DNA of 39,186 nucleotides from assembly GCA_030627205.1 (NCBI GenBank), contig DAOUSN010000024.1:1-39186 (forward strand), written 5' to 3'. Shown piece after piece: positions 28,084 through 37,660 of this stretch. The first letter of the stretch is position 1, and each line of letters opens with the position of its first letter. Made by a program: the position numbers and the translations under genes. The DNA is from Methylococcaceae bacterium. GTDB lineage: Bacteria; Pseudomonadota; Gammaproteobacteria; Methylococcales; Methylomonadaceae. The notes beneath the pieces were generated by a model, which was given only the letters and a program-made list of their open reading frames with translations, was not told the origin of the DNA and did no database searches.

Positions 28084-30498
28084 TTAAAATAAATTCTCAA
28101 TAGTTTTTCTAATGAGTCTAGTATTGGTTGATGGTTTATAGGTTGATGATTTATTGGTTGATGGTTTAGCAATAGATGTGCTTCTTTTGGGGTAGACACC
28201 TTCCTGAAAATATTCCCATGCTCCCCCAGGACGTCCTTTAATATTGATGACATCATTTAGGTTACTAATATTTTTAGTGACAATGCCTACTGGAGGTATT
28301 AAGGGGGCTTCAGGAACATCTTTTAGGGCTGTTTTCATAAATTCCATCCACATAGGTAAGGCAGTTTTTCCGCCAGTCTCTTTATAACCTAATGTTTTAT
28401 AAGAATCAAGTCCAACCCATGCACTAGCAACAATACTAGGATGAAAACCATTAAACCAAGCATCTCTTTGCCCATTCGTTGTACCTGTTTTACCGGCAAG
28501 GTCATGACGGCCTAAAGCTTTTGCGCGGGTCGCTGTTCCTCGGATAACAACATCACGTAAAACCGAGCTTATTAAAAATGTTATTTCTGGACTTAGCACA
28601 CGAGGAGCGCGGGTACTTAATATTTGTGTTGAACTTAAAACTTCATTATTAGTAATTTGATTACACAAAGGACAGGCGGTTTTAGGTTTTGCTTGAAAAA
28701 TTATTTTCCCATTATAGTCTTCAATTCGTTCAATAAAATGAGGCTTTACTAAAAAACCTCCATTAGCAAAAATAGCATAAAAATTAGCCATTCTTAAAGG
28801 AGATGCTGAACCGCTACCTAAGGCCAAAGAAAGCCCATGTGGTAATTGTTCGTCTGTAAACCCAAAATCTTTAGCGGTTTCTATAACTTTATCTACTCCC
28901 ATCATTTGTGTTAACCGAATAGAAATAATATTACGTGATTTATAAAGTGCTGCTCGAATACGGGTAGGTCCATAATAGCGATGGCTATAATTTTGAGGCC
29001 TCCATGCACGATCTTTTCTTGTCCCTTTAGTGATAATAATAGGAGAATCATTAATAACACTAGCAAGCGTAAACCCTTCTTTTAAAGCAGTTGCATAAAT
29101 AACGGGTTTAAAACCAGAACCTGGTTGACGTTTTGCTTGGGTTGCGCGGTTATATTCACTTTGATAAAAATCAAAACCACCAACTATAGCTTGAATAGCT
29201 CCATTCATCGGATTTAAAGAGGCAAAACCGCCTTGTACCTTAGGAACTTGAGTCAGCTCCCACCCCTCTGTTGCTAATTTTCTAATCCGAATAATGTCAT
29301 TAACTTTAATAGCCGCCTTCAACGATCTAGGTCGCTTTACACCTTTGGGATAATTATTAGTTTTAAAATATCTCGCCCAAAGAAATTTTTTCCATGGGAT
29401 TTCAATAGTTATATCATTTTGCATACGAACACTGACAATTTTATTTTCAATGCTCAGTATTTGAGCTGGATAAGTATCACCAATAACCTTTACGTTTTTA
29501 AATTGTTCTTCTGTGGTAAAGGTTTCATGAGGAAGAGCTCGGTACCCATGACGTTTATCATATTTATGTAGAGCATATCTAAGAGCCTTGATTGCAGTTG
29601 TTTGTAACTCTGAACCTAAGGTTGTGTAAACCTTCATACCATTCACATAAGGATTATTATAACGTTTTACCATTTCTTGACGTACCATTTCTGCGACATA
29701 AGGCGCAGATAATTCAATAATAGGATGATGTCGTTTAGCAGTTATTGGTTGTTTTAGAGCGTTAGTAACTTTTTCTTCGGGAGAATAAGCTAATAATTGC
29801 ATTCTTCTTAAAATATAATCTCTACGTATTTTAGAACGTTCGGGGTTGGAAATAGGATTGAAAGTAGAAGGTGCTTTGGGTAATCCTGCGATCATTGCTT
29901 GTTCTGCTAAAGTTAATTGCTCCAAGCTTTTTCCATAATAGGTTTCTGCTGCGGCTACAATACCGTAAGAACGATGTCCCAAATAGATTTTATTCAAATA
30001 AAATTCTAATATTTCATCTTTACTATAGGTTTTTTCTATCTGTAATGACAAAATGATTTCTTTAATTTTTCGAGTATATGTTTTCTCAGGAGTTAATAAA
30101 AAATTACGGATAACCTGCATAGTGATTGTGCTTCCACCTTGCTTCTTTTTTCCTGTTAATAATAATTGAAAGGAAGCTCTCATTAAGCTTTTATAATCAA
30201 CACCTGGGTGGTCATAATAGCGATCATCTTCTGCGGCTAAAAAGGCTTGAATTAATTGCGTGGGAATTTTATTAATGGCAATAGGTTTGCGTCTTTTTTC
30301 ACCAAATTGGGCAATCAGTTTATTATCTTTGCTATAAACTCTAAACGGTGTTTGATAAGAAATATTCTGTAATTCGGCAACATCCGGTAGGTCATTGAGC
30401 AATTTTTGATAAAAAATATAAGCCCCTGTCGTTATTGTAATGAATGTAATGAGACTAAAAATAGCGAACCATTTTAAAATTAATTTAAGTAAAGTCAT
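28084..30498 (-). CDS. mrcA: Penicillin-binding protein 1A (bifunctional)
   Basis: The 804-residue protein has an N-terminal membrane anchor (about 8-29). The GT51 glycosyltransferase domain (about 55-230) has [12 protein letters not shown] and [12 protein letters not shown]. After an OB-like insert comes the transpeptidase domain with catalytic S-x-x-K ([11 protein letters not shown]), S-x-N ([10 protein letters not shown]) and KTG ([15 protein letters not shown]). It polymerises and cross-links peptidoglycan. The divergent placement to pilM is typical of Pseudomonas-type genomes. A three-unit 15-bp repeat codes a Ser/Thr/Lys/Pro-rich tail at the C-terminus. Confidence 0.96.
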   Translation of the reverse strand: MTLLKLILKWFAIFSLITFITITTGAYIFYQKLLNDLPDVAELQNISYQTPFRVYSKDNKLIAQFGEKRRKPIAINKIPTQLIQAFLAAEDDRYYDHPGVDYKSLMRASFQLLLTGKKKQGGSTITMQVIRNFLLTPEKTYTRKIKEIILSLQIEKTYSKDEILEFYLNKIYLGHRSYGIVAAAETYYGKSLEQLTLAEQAMIAGLPKAPSTFNPISNPERSKIRRDYILRRMQLLAYSPEEKVTNALKQPITAKRHHPIIELSAPYVAEMVRQEMVKRYNNPYVNGMKVYTTLGSELQTTAIKALRYALHKYDKRHGYRALPHETFTTEEQFKNVKVIGDTYPAQILSIENKIVSVRMQNDITIEIPWKKFLWARYFKTNNYPKGVKRPRSLKAAIKVNDIIRIRKLATEGWELTQVPKVQGGFASLNPMNGAIQAIVGGFDFYQSEYNRATQAKRQPGSGFKPVIYATALKEGFTLASVINDSPIIITKGTRKDRAWRPQNYSHRYYGPTRIRAALYKSRNIISIRLTQMMGVDKVIETAKDFGFTDEQLPHGLSLALGSGSASPLRMANFYAIFANGGFLVKPHFIERIEDYNGKIIFQAKPKTACPLCNQITNNEVLSSTQILSTRAPRVLSPEITFLISSVLRDVVIRGTATRAKALGRHDLAGKTGTTNGQRDAWFNGFHPSIVASAWVGLDSYKTLGYKETGGKTALPMWMEFMKTALKDVPEAPLIPPVGIVTKNISNLNDVINIKGRPGGAWEYFQEGVYPKRSTSIAKPSTNKSSTYKPSTNTRLIRKTIENLF
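28126..28170 (-). repeat. Three 15-bp tandem repeats in the mrcA C-terminal codons
   Basis: Units at 28126-28140, 28141-28155 and 28156-28170 share the form GGTTGATGRTTTAKN with a few changes. In mrcA they encode [10 protein letters not shown] and KPSTN-like pentapeptides. The length is a multiple of three, so copy changes keep the frame. Confidence 0.85.
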
Positions 30499-30803
30499 TC
30501 TTAATTAGCCTGGGTAAGGTTTGGAAACATTTTCAAGATAGAGTTATGATTAAACTTTAGCTTAACTCAAATAGTTATAATTTAGTTAAGATTTATCGGT
30601 TTATTCTATATTGAGTTAATGATGTTTGTCTAAAAATAGTTAGGTAAAAAATAACGTTTTTTTACTTAAGAACAATAGCAATAACAAAATAAAGTGGTTT
30701 TTTTTTATTAAAATGAAAAAGACTACTATACTTCAAAATAAGATAGAGTTCATTTGATGATTCAATTAAGCAATAATTAAGTAGTACAAATAGGGTTTGG
30801 GTT
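30499..30803. promoter_or_regulatory. Divergent mrcA/pilM control region
   Basis: The 305-nt AT-rich gap separates divergent mrcA and pilM. On the plus strand a TATACT -10-like box (30727-30732) has a weak TTTATT (30704-30709) 17 bp upstream, a plausible pilM promoter. A T9 run precedes it. No sigma54-type GG/GC site is evident. I see no gene or RNA in this stretch. Confidence 0.4.
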
Positions 30804-31865
30804 ATGAGTTTGTTCAAGAGTAAAGAGACAGCTATTCTGGGAATAGATATTAGTACTGCGGCGGTTAAATTATTGGAATTAAGTAAAACAGGTTCTCGTT
30901 ATCGGGTTGAAAGTTATGCTGTAGTTGCGCTACCACAAGATGCTGTGGTTGATAAAAATATTGCTAATATTGAGGTTGTTGCTGATACCATTAAGTTAGC
31001 AGTTAAACAATCAAGAACAAAAGCAAAAAATGCGTGTGTTGCTGTAGCAGGTTCGTCGGTGATGAGTAAGGTTATTCAAATGTCAGCTGATTTAAAAAGC
31101 GATGAAATGGAAGAGCAAGTTTTTATAGAGGCTGATCAATATATTCCTTATGCCTTAGATGAAGTTAATTTGGACTTTGAGGTTCAAGGTGAAAATGCAG
31201 ATAACTCTAGTATGGTCAATGTTTTATTAGCAGCTTCACGGCGAGAAAATGTTGATGATAGAGTTGAAGTACTCGCTCAAGCAGGTTTAAAAGCTAAAAT
31301 TGTAGATATTGAAGCATTTTCTATGGAAAATGCATTTTTATTATTAGCAGAACAATTACCTAAAGCAATTGAAACTCAAACGGTGGCGATTGCTGATATA
31401 GGCGCAACAATGACGACCTTAAATGTTTTGTCTGAATGTCGAACTATTTATTCGCGTGAGCAGAGTTTTGGTGGCAAACAACTCACCGAAGAAATTCAAC
31501 GCCGATACGGTCTTTCTTATGAAGAAGCTGGTCTTGCTAAACGTCAGGGAGGGTTGCCTGATAATTATATTACCGATGTTCTCGAGCCTTTTAAGCAAGC
31601 GATGGTGCAACAAATTTCCAGATCATTGCAGTTTTTCGCCTCGTCCAGTGCAAACAAAGAGATTGATAGTATTATTCTTGCTGGTGGATGTGCTTCTATT
31701 TCAGGTCTTGAAAAACTAATAAAAGATACGATTGGTGTTGAGTCTTATATTGCTAATCCTTTTATTAATATGGCTTTATCTAGTCGAGTCAAACCTCAAA
31801 GTCTAAGTAATGATGCGCCTGCGATGATGATTGCTAGTGGACTGGCGTTAAGGAGCTTTGATTAA
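30804..31865 (+). CDS. pilM: Type IV pilus assembly actin-like ATPase PilM
   Basis: The 353-residue protein has the FtsA/actin-like fold with the phosphate-1 loop AILGIDISTAAVKLLEL near the N-terminus, a second phosphate region VAIADIGATMTTLNVL (about 195-210) and the adenosine motif IILAGGCASISGLEKL (about 290). It sits at the cytoplasmic side of the inner membrane and binds the N-terminal tail of PilN, linking the alignment complex to the motor. It is first of pilMNOPQ, with its last base shared with the pilN start. Confidence 0.96.
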   Translation: MSLFKSKETAILGIDISTAAVKLLELSKTGSRYRVESYAVVALPQDAVVDKNIANIEVVADTIKLAVKQSRTKAKNACVAVAGSSVMSKVIQMSADLKSDEMEEQVFIEADQYIPYALDEVNLDFEVQGENADNSSMVNVLLAASRRENVDDRVEVLAQAGLKAKIVDIEAFSMENAFLLLAEQLPKAIETQTVAIADIGATMTTLNVLSECRTIYSREQSFGGKQLTEEIQRRYGLSYEEAGLAKRQGGLPDNYITDVLEPFKQAMVQQISRSLQFFASSSANKEIDSIILAGGCASISGLEKLIKDTIGVESYIANPFINMALSSRVKPQSLSNDAPAMMIASGLALRSFD

Positions 31866-32464
31866 TGTCTAAAATTAATTTACTACCTTGGCGTGAAGAA
31901 TTACGAGAGAAGCAACAAAAATTTTTTGTAAATGCCTTGGTTCTTTCGGTATTGGTAACCTGTCTTGTATTTGGTGGTGTTTATCAATATATAGAAGGGA
32001 AAAAAAGCTATCAAGGGAAACGCAATGCATTTTTAGAAGAAAAAATTGCTGAAGTTGATAAAAAAATTGAAGAGATTAAGAAAATCCAAGCTAAGAAAGA
32101 GCGTTTAAGAACTAAAATTGAGAGTATTGAAGGTTTACAAGCAAGCCGTACTGAAATTGTTCATGTTTTTGATGAATTAAAAAAGATAACTCCAGAAGGT
32201 ATTTATTTAACAGAATTTATTCAGTTAGGTGATAAATTAACATTTAAAGGTAATTCAACAGCTAATTCAGAAATATCAGCATTAATGGATGCTATTGTCG
32301 ATTCTGAATGGCTAAATTTAGATGGAAGTGGGCTTAAAAAGATAGATGGACGTAAACGCTCTGAAAAAGAAAAAGACAGTCAATTTATTATTTTTGCAAA
32401 ACAAATTAGAGCAAAAGATAAAAAAAAGGCAGAAGAAGACTTGGAAGACTTGGAGGCTAAATAA
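31865..32464 (+). CDS. pilN: Type IV pilus inner-membrane protein PilN
   Basis: The 199-residue protein begins with the PilM-binding motif INLLPWREELREKQ, then a single membrane helix (about 22-45). A coiled coil with repeated Lys/Glu (about 50-95) and a periplasmic ferredoxin-like domain follow. It dimerises with PilO to form the inner-membrane alignment subcomplex. Start and stop overlap its neighbours by one base (ATGA/TAATG type), indicating coupled translation. Confidence 0.95.
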   Translation: MSKINLLPWREELREKQQKFFVNALVLSVLVTCLVFGGVYQYIEGKKSYQGKRNAFLEEKIAEVDKKIEEIKKIQAKKERLRTKIESIEGLQASRTEIVHVFDELKKITPEGIYLTEFIQLGDKLTFKGNSTANSEISALMDAIVDSEWLNLDGSGLKKIDGRKRSEKEKDSQFIIFAKQIRAKDKKKAEEDLEDLEAK

Positions 32465-33102
32465 TGAATCTATCTGAAGTTAATTGGGATTATAATGCAG
32501 CTGGTTCTTGGCCGTTAGAGGTTAAGGTCGTTATTATCTTACTTATTTGTTCTCTAGTGACAGGTGGTGGGGTTTATCAATTTACTCTAAATCAACTTAG
32601 TGAACTGGATACATTAGAAAAAAAAGAACAAACCCTTAAAGATGAGTTTGAGGAAAAACAGAAGCAGGCAGTTAATTTGTCAGCTTATAAAGAGCAATTT
32701 AAGCAAATTGAGGAGTTGTTAGATGAAATGGTTAAACAAATGCCTAGTGAAGCTGAAGTTGCTGAGTTATTGAGAAAAATTTCTAAAAAAGCACAAGAAA
32801 GTGGCTTGGAAATGAGACTTTTTGAAACTGAAGATCCAGTTTCTAAAGAGTTTTATTCTGAATTGCCTAATAAAATAGAGGTGCTAGGTAAATATGAAGA
32901 ATTAGGATTGTTTGTGAGTAGCTTGTCAACCTTGGATAGAATTGTAACGGTACATGATGTTGTTATTACGAGTCCTAAGAAAAAGTTAGAAGATAATGAT
33001 CACCGCTTGGAAATGAAAGCGATTGTAAAAACCTATACTGAATCCCCAAAAGAGGATGATATCGACGGTGATTTAAATAAAGAAGGTGAGAAGGGTGGCT
33101 AA
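32464..33102 (+). CDS. pilO: Type IV pilus inner-membrane protein PilO
   Basis: The 212-residue protein has a short cytoplasmic start (LSEVNWDYNAAGSWPLEVK), a membrane helix (about 22-43), a coiled coil (about 48-100, ELDTLEKKEQTLKDEFEEKQ) and a periplasmic ferredoxin-like domain. It pairs with PilN and binds PilP. The acidic, Lys-rich last 20 residues look like a flexible tail. Confidence 0.95.
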   Translation: MNLSEVNWDYNAAGSWPLEVKVVIILLICSLVTGGGVYQFTLNQLSELDTLEKKEQTLKDEFEEKQKQAVNLSAYKEQFKQIEELLDEMVKQMPSEAEVAELLRKISKKAQESGLEMRLFETEDPVSKEFYSELPNKIEVLGKYEELGLFVSSLSTLDRIVTVHDVVITSPKKKLEDNDHRLEMKAIVKTYTESPKEDDIDGDLNKEGEKGG

Positions 33103-33123
33103 GAATAGAAGGGAAATAAGAAA

Positions 33124-33687
33124 ATGAAACCTAGATATTTATCCATGACAGGAATTATTAAATTAAATTGTCTCTGTGCTTGGTTAATGTTATCGGCGTG
33201 TACTGATAATGATTTTGCCGACTTGGAAAACTTTATTCAAGAGGTTAGAGAAATACCTGGTGAAAAAATAGAGCCGTTGGAAGGAATTAATGATGGTGAC
33301 TTTTTTTACTTTGAATTGGATGGCTCTCGTGACCCATTTGTAATACCTGAAAAAATAGAAGAAGAAGTGGATGAGAGTGATTTAATTAGCACCGTTAATA
33401 ATGGCGTTAAGCCTGATTTTACCCGTATAAAAGAAGATTTGGAAAGTTTCCCTTTGGGTTCTTTAGAAATGGTAGGTACGGTTAGACAAGGTAAGTTATG
33501 GGCATTAATTCGATCTGATGAAGGAATACAAAAGGTTACAGTAGGTAATTATATAGGAAAAAATCACGGTAAAATCATTGGAATTTCTGAAGATGGGATT
33601 AAATTAGAAGAAATTTTAGAAGAGGATGCTGAATTAAAAACATGGGTTAAAAAAGAAACGCTATTGCCTTTAAAGATGGATATATAA
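33124..33687 (+). CDS. pilP: Type IV pilus lipoprotein PilP
   Basis: The 187-residue protein has a lipoprotein signal with lipobox LSAC. A disordered stretch binds PilN/PilO, and the C-terminal beta-sandwich (FPLGSLEMVGTVRQGKLWAL, KVTVGNYIGKNHGKI) docks on the PilQ secretin. A 14-bp direct duplication spans its stop codon (33672-33685 and 33686-33699), so the second copy lies in the short gap before pilQ. Confidence 0.95.
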   Translation: MKPRYLSMTGIIKLNCLCAWLMLSACTDNDFADLENFIQEVREIPGEKIEPLEGINDGDFFYFELDGSRDPFVIPEKIEEEVDESDLISTVNNGVKPDFTRIKEDLESFPLGSLEMVGTVRQGKLWALIRSDEGIQKVTVGNYIGKNHGKIIGISEDGIKLEEILEEDAELKTWVKKETLLPLKMDI

Positions 33688-33732
33688 AGATGGATATAGA
33701 TGTATAAAAAAAGTAAGTTTTAAGGTTAAACG

Positions 33733-35979
33733 ATGAATATTATGCAAAAAACACAATTATTAAAAATTTGGATAGCTCGTTTGGCAGCTTTTATAATAAC
33801 GAGTTTATTCTTGGCTTTTTTTTCTATGAACTCCGTGTGGGCGGATGATATTACGATTACTAAACTTGATTTTTCTGCACTAGCAGGTGATAAAATTCAA
33901 GTTCAATTAGAAATGACGGCTTCTCCTATTAAACCTAAAGTATTTCATACCGATAAACCCGCTAGAATTGCATTAGATTTTACAGGTGTTAAAAGTTCTT
34001 TAAAGAAAAAGAATTTCCCAATTAATACAGGTGCTGTTAGTGATGTGTATGTGATTGAGGCGGCAGGGCGAACCAGGGTTATTATTAATTTGGTTGAATC
34101 TGTTCCATATGAAGTCAAAGTTGTTGGTAACAAAGTTTTAATTATCTTAAATGAAACGAAGTTAGCCGTAAAAACTCCACGCCCCTCAATGAATACGCCC
34201 TTCTCTTCTAATGATAATGATGTTGTTAAAAAGAACGATAAAGATGAAAATAAAAGGAATTCGGTAGTTTCTCGGTTATTTCCTCAGCAACGTATTAAAG
34301 ATATAGATTTTAAACGAGGGGCAGGTGGCGAAGGCTTATTATTAGTTGAGCTTGCTAATCCAAATACCATTGTTGATACCAAAGAAATAGGTAATAAGAT
34401 TGTTTTAAAATTTCTCAATACACAATTACCTACACCACTTAGAAAACGATTTGATGTCTCAGATTTTGCAACCCCAATACAAAAAATTGAAGCAGTAAAT
34501 AAAGGGGTTAATACAATTATAACCATTACCCCTACTAATGGGGATTACGAGTATTCTTCTTTCCAAGAAAAAGGAATGTTAACGGTTGATTTCAGACCGA
34601 TGACTAAAGCTGAGAAAAAAATTGCACAAAAAGAAAAGTTTCTTTATTCAGGATCGAAGTTATCATTAAATTTCCAAGCGATTGATGTACGTGATGTTTT
34701 GCAGATTTTAGCTGATGTTTCTGAGTTTAATATTATTGCATCTGATGCGGTATCGGGTAATGTTACTTTACGTTTAAATGATGTGCCTTGGGATCAGGCA
34801 TTAGATTTAATTTTAAAAGCAAGTGGTTTGGCCAAGCGAGAATCAGGTAATGTTATTTTAGTTGCGCCTACAGCACAAATTATTAAGCTTGAGGAAGAAG
34901 AGCTAGCATCTAAAAAAGTTGTTGAGCAATTAGAGCCTTTGCGTACAGAATATATGCAAATAAATTATGCTAAAGCAGAGGATATTCGGGTGATGTTATT
35001 GGGTGGCGAAGATGTTGCTACTGATAAAATCACAGCTAGAGGGCGTTTACTTTCAAAACGAGGGGTTGCTAATGTTGATATAAGAACCAATGTTCTCATT
35101 ATTAAAGATACGGCAAAAAAAATGGAGGCGATTCGCGCGTTAATTAAAGAATTAGATATTCCTGTTAGGCAGGTGATGATTGAAGCACGGATTGTTAATG
35201 CTGATAAAAATTTTGCTAGAGATATTGGGATGCGCTTTGGAGTAGCAAAAGCGGCATCTGTAGGTTCAAACACGGGATTTGCAGTTGGGCCTGCACCAAC
35301 TGTAGGTGGTTTAGTAACCCGAGGTATTTCAGGCGCGAGAACAGGAGGTGGAGTTGTTGTTCCAACGGTAAATGATACTAATACTAGTAATTATTTAGTT
35401 GATTTAGCATCTGCTGGAAATACTCTAGCTTCTGGATTTCCACCTGCGGCATTAGGGATGACCTTGGCAAGAGCAGCTGATTATGTCTTAAATTTAGAAA
35501 TATCGGCTTTAGAGGGTGAAAACAGAGGAGAGTTGATTTCTAATCCTCGTGTATTAACTTCTGATAGAGTTGAAGCAATTATTCGACAGGGAGTACAAAT
35601 ACCGTTTACTTCAGTAGGTTCGGAAGGAACAGAAACTGAATTAATTGATGCGGTTTTAGAATTAAAAGTAACCCCTCAAATCACCCCTAATGGCAGTGTT
35701 ATTATGGAATTAGGGATAAAAAATGATTCCGCTAATAACGCAGGTGGAATCGATAAAGAAGAAGTGATTACAACAGTACAGGTTAATGATGGCGAAACGG
35801 TAGTTTTAGGAGGAATTTATGCGATGAATACAGGAAAGACAGTGACTAAAGTTCCTTTTTTTGGCGACCTACCTATCATTGGAATTCTATTTAGAAATAC
35901 TAAAGATTCTGAATCAAAAAAAGAATTATTAATTTTTGTTACCCCTAAAATTGTGAAAAATTCTTTAACATTAAACTAA
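33733..35979 (+). CDS. pilQ: Type IV pilus outer-membrane secretin PilQ
   Basis: The 748-residue protein has a signal peptide (cleaved near VWA, about residue 36). Two AMIN domains (about 40-130 and 190-285) bind peptidoglycan. The STN/N0 domain (LSLNFQAIDVRDVLQILAD, about 315-380), an N1 domain, and the secretin core follow (about 480-745; VPFFGDLPIIGILFRN signature near the end). It forms the gated multimeric pore through which pili exit and DNA may enter. It closes the operon and is followed by a terminator. Confidence 0.97.
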   Translation: MNIMQKTQLLKIWIARLAAFIITSLFLAFFSMNSVWADDITITKLDFSALAGDKIQVQLEMTASPIKPKVFHTDKPARIALDFTGVKSSLKKKNFPINTGAVSDVYVIEAAGRTRVIINLVESVPYEVKVVGNKVLIILNETKLAVKTPRPSMNTPFSSNDNDVVKKNDKDENKRNSVVSRLFPQQRIKDIDFKRGAGGEGLLLVELANPNTIVDTKEIGNKIVLKFLNTQLPTPLRKRFDVSDFATPIQKIEAVNKGVNTIITITPTNGDYEYSSFQEKGMLTVDFRPMTKAEKKIAQKEKFLYSGSKLSLNFQAIDVRDVLQILADVSEFNIIASDAVSGNVTLRLNDVPWDQALDLILKASGLAKRESGNVILVAPTAQIIKLEEEELASKKVVEQLEPLRTEYMQINYAKAEDIRVMLLGGEDVATDKITARGRLLSKRGVANVDIRTNVLIIKDTAKKMEAIRALIKELDIPVRQVMIEARIVNADKNFARDIGMRFGVAKAASVGSNTGFAVGPAPTVGGLVTRGISGARTGGGVVVPTVNDTNTSNYLVDLASAGNTLASGFPPAALGMTLARAADYVLNLEISALEGENRGELISNPRVLTSDRVEAIIRQGVQIPFTSVGSEGTETELIDAVLELKVTPQITPNGSVIMELGIKNDSANNAGGIDKEEVITTVQVNDGETVVLGGIYAMNTGKTVTKVPFFGDLPIIGILFRNTKDSESKKELLIFVTPKIVKNSLTLN

Positions 35980-35998
35980 TCCTACTTCAACTATCAGT

Positions 35999-36026
35999 AA
36001 AAAGGGGGCATAATGCCCCTTTTTTA
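35999..36026 (+). terminator. Terminator between pilQ and aroK
   Basis: A GGGGCA/TGCCCC stem with a TAA loop is flanked by A5 and T6 runs. It lies about 20 nt after pilQ and about 20 nt before the aroK start, so aroK onward needs readthrough or a promoter overlapping this site. Confidence 0.85.
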
Positions 36027-36045
36027 ATATTATTTCCCGTTATTT

Positions 36046-36573
36046 ATGAAACAAACAGAAAATATTTATCTAATTGGTCTAATGGGCGCGGGGAAAACCA
36101 CCATTGGTCGACAATTAGCAGCAGCTTTACAAGTTCCTTTTTATGATAGTGATAAAGCGATTGAAGAAAATACTGGGGTTGATATTCCAACTATTTTTGA
36201 ATATGAAGGTGAAAAGGGTTTTAGAAATCGTGAACAATCCATGCTGGAGCGTTTAACAGCAATAGATGGAATTGTTTTGGCAACAGGCGGTGGGGCAATT
36301 TTACGAGAACCAAATAGAAAATTGTTAGTGGAAAATGGTTTTGTGGTTTATTTACAATGCTCGGTTGATAATATTTTACACCGAACCCGTAGAGATAAAA
36401 AAAGACCCTTATTGCAGACTGATGACCCTAGAGAACAAGTTGAACGGTTATTTAAACAACGCGAATCATTTTATCTTAATTGTGCAGATTTTGAAATAGA
36501 TTCAGGGGTTGTACAGAGTAAAGTGGTGGTAAAATCAATCCTGAAGGCTTATGAGCAGGCGAATGATCAATAA
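36046..36573 (+). CDS. aroK: Shikimate kinase
   Basis: The 175-residue protein has Walker A (GLMGAGKTTIGRQLA), the shikimate-binding DSDKAIEENTG and FRNREQ motifs, the GGGA loop (LATGGGAILRE) and lid arginines (RRDKKRPLL). It phosphorylates shikimate at the 3-hydroxyl in aromatic amino-acid synthesis. The pilQ-aroK-aroB order is conserved in Gammaproteobacteria. Confidence 0.97.
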   Translation: MKQTENIYLIGLMGAGKTTIGRQLAAALQVPFYDSDKAIEENTGVDIPTIFEYEGEKGFRNREQSMLERLTAIDGIVLATGGGAILREPNRKLLVENGFVVYLQCSVDNILHRTRRDKKRPLLQTDDPREQVERLFKQRESFYLNCADFEIDSGVVQSKVVVKSILKAYEQANDQ

Positions 36574-36574
36574 T

Positions 36575-37657
36575 ATGAAACAGTTAACAGTAGATTTAGG
36601 GGGGCGAAGTTATCCTATTTATATAGGGACGCAGTTACTAACACAAGTAAATTTATTAACCCAACATATTAAATCTAAACAAGTACTAGTAGTTACGAAT
36701 ACGACCATTGCGCCGTTGTATTTACAGTCATTTTTAGAAAACTTGTCAACTTATCAGCTTGAAAGTATTATTTTACCTGATGGCGAACAGTATAAAACTT
36801 TAGCTTATGTAGAAAATATATTTACGCATTTATTAACTGCTAAATTCAATCGTAATGCGACACTTATCGCTTTAGGTGGTGGTGTAATCGGTGATATGGG
36901 AGGGTTTGCGGCTGCTTGTTATCAGCGAGGAATCAATTTTATTCAAGTTCCAACGACATTACTGGCACAAGTTGATTCATCGGTGGGAGGAAAAACTGGC
37001 GTTAATCATATATTAGGAAAAAATATGATCGGGGCATTTTATCAGCCGCAAGCGGTTATTGCTGATATAAGTGTATTGAAGACCCTTGATGATAGGCAGT
37101 TGGCCGCTGGAATAGCAGAAATCATCAAATATGGATTAATTAGAGATTATGAGTTTTTTGAATGGTTAGAGGTCAATATTGAATTATTAGTGCAAAAAGA
37201 TGAGCAATCTTTGGCTTTTGCAATTGAGCGTTCTTGCCTTAATAAAGCCGCAGTGGTTGCCGAAGATGAACATGAATCAGGTATTCGAGCTATATTAAAT
37301 TTAGGACATACCTTTGGTCATGCAATTGAAACTGGTGTTGGTTATGGAAAATATTTACATGGTGAAGCGGTTGCGATTGGAACGTGTTTAGCGGCTGATT
37401 TGTCACGACGATTGGGATATTTAAATGATGCGGATGTTGCACGAATTATAGCTATTTTTAAACGTGTCAATTTACCAGTTCTTTCACCTAAAAATTTAAC
37501 CGTAAATCGTTATATTGAGTTAATGTTGGTTGATAAAAAAAATATAGAAGGTATTATTCGATTAATTGTTTTGGAAAAAATAGGTAAAGCAATGTTACCA
37601 ATAAGTGTTGAAATGTCTATCTTGGAGCAAACTCTTAACGATTATCAGGGACGATAG
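36575..37657 (+). CDS. aroB: 3-dehydroquinate synthase
   Basis: From the ATG at 36575 (MKQLTVDLGGRSYPI) the protein has 360 residues, matching the family. The NAD-binding ALGGGVIGDMGGFAAA region and the zinc and substrate sites VPTTLLAQVDSSVGGKTGVN and LNLGHTFGHAIE are intact. It converts DAHP to dehydroquinate, the second shikimate-pathway step. An ATG at 36551, overlapping aroK, would add eight residues and has an AAGG element nearby. I prefer 36575 by family N-terminus, with some doubt. Confidence 0.96.
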   Translation: MKQLTVDLGGRSYPIYIGTQLLTQVNLLTQHIKSKQVLVVTNTTIAPLYLQSFLENLSTYQLESIILPDGEQYKTLAYVENIFTHLLTAKFNRNATLIALGGGVIGDMGGFAAACYQRGINFIQVPTTLLAQVDSSVGGKTGVNHILGKNMIGAFYQPQAVIADISVLKTLDDRQLAAGIAEIIKYGLIRDYEFFEWLEVNIELLVQKDEQSLAFAIERSCLNKAAVVAEDEHESGIRAILNLGHTFGHAIETGVGYGKYLHGEAVAIGTCLAADLSRRLGYLNDADVARIIAIFKRVNLPVLSPKNLTVNRYIELMLVDKKNIEGIIRLIVLEKIGKAMLPISVEMSILEQTLNDYQGR

Positions 37658-37660
37658 CTA

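Noticed and set aside
28062-28256. 65-codon N-terminal extension of pqqC
   Set aside because: It overlaps mrcA codons, consists partly of the 15-bp repeat, and the PqqC family starts at [11 protein letters not shown].
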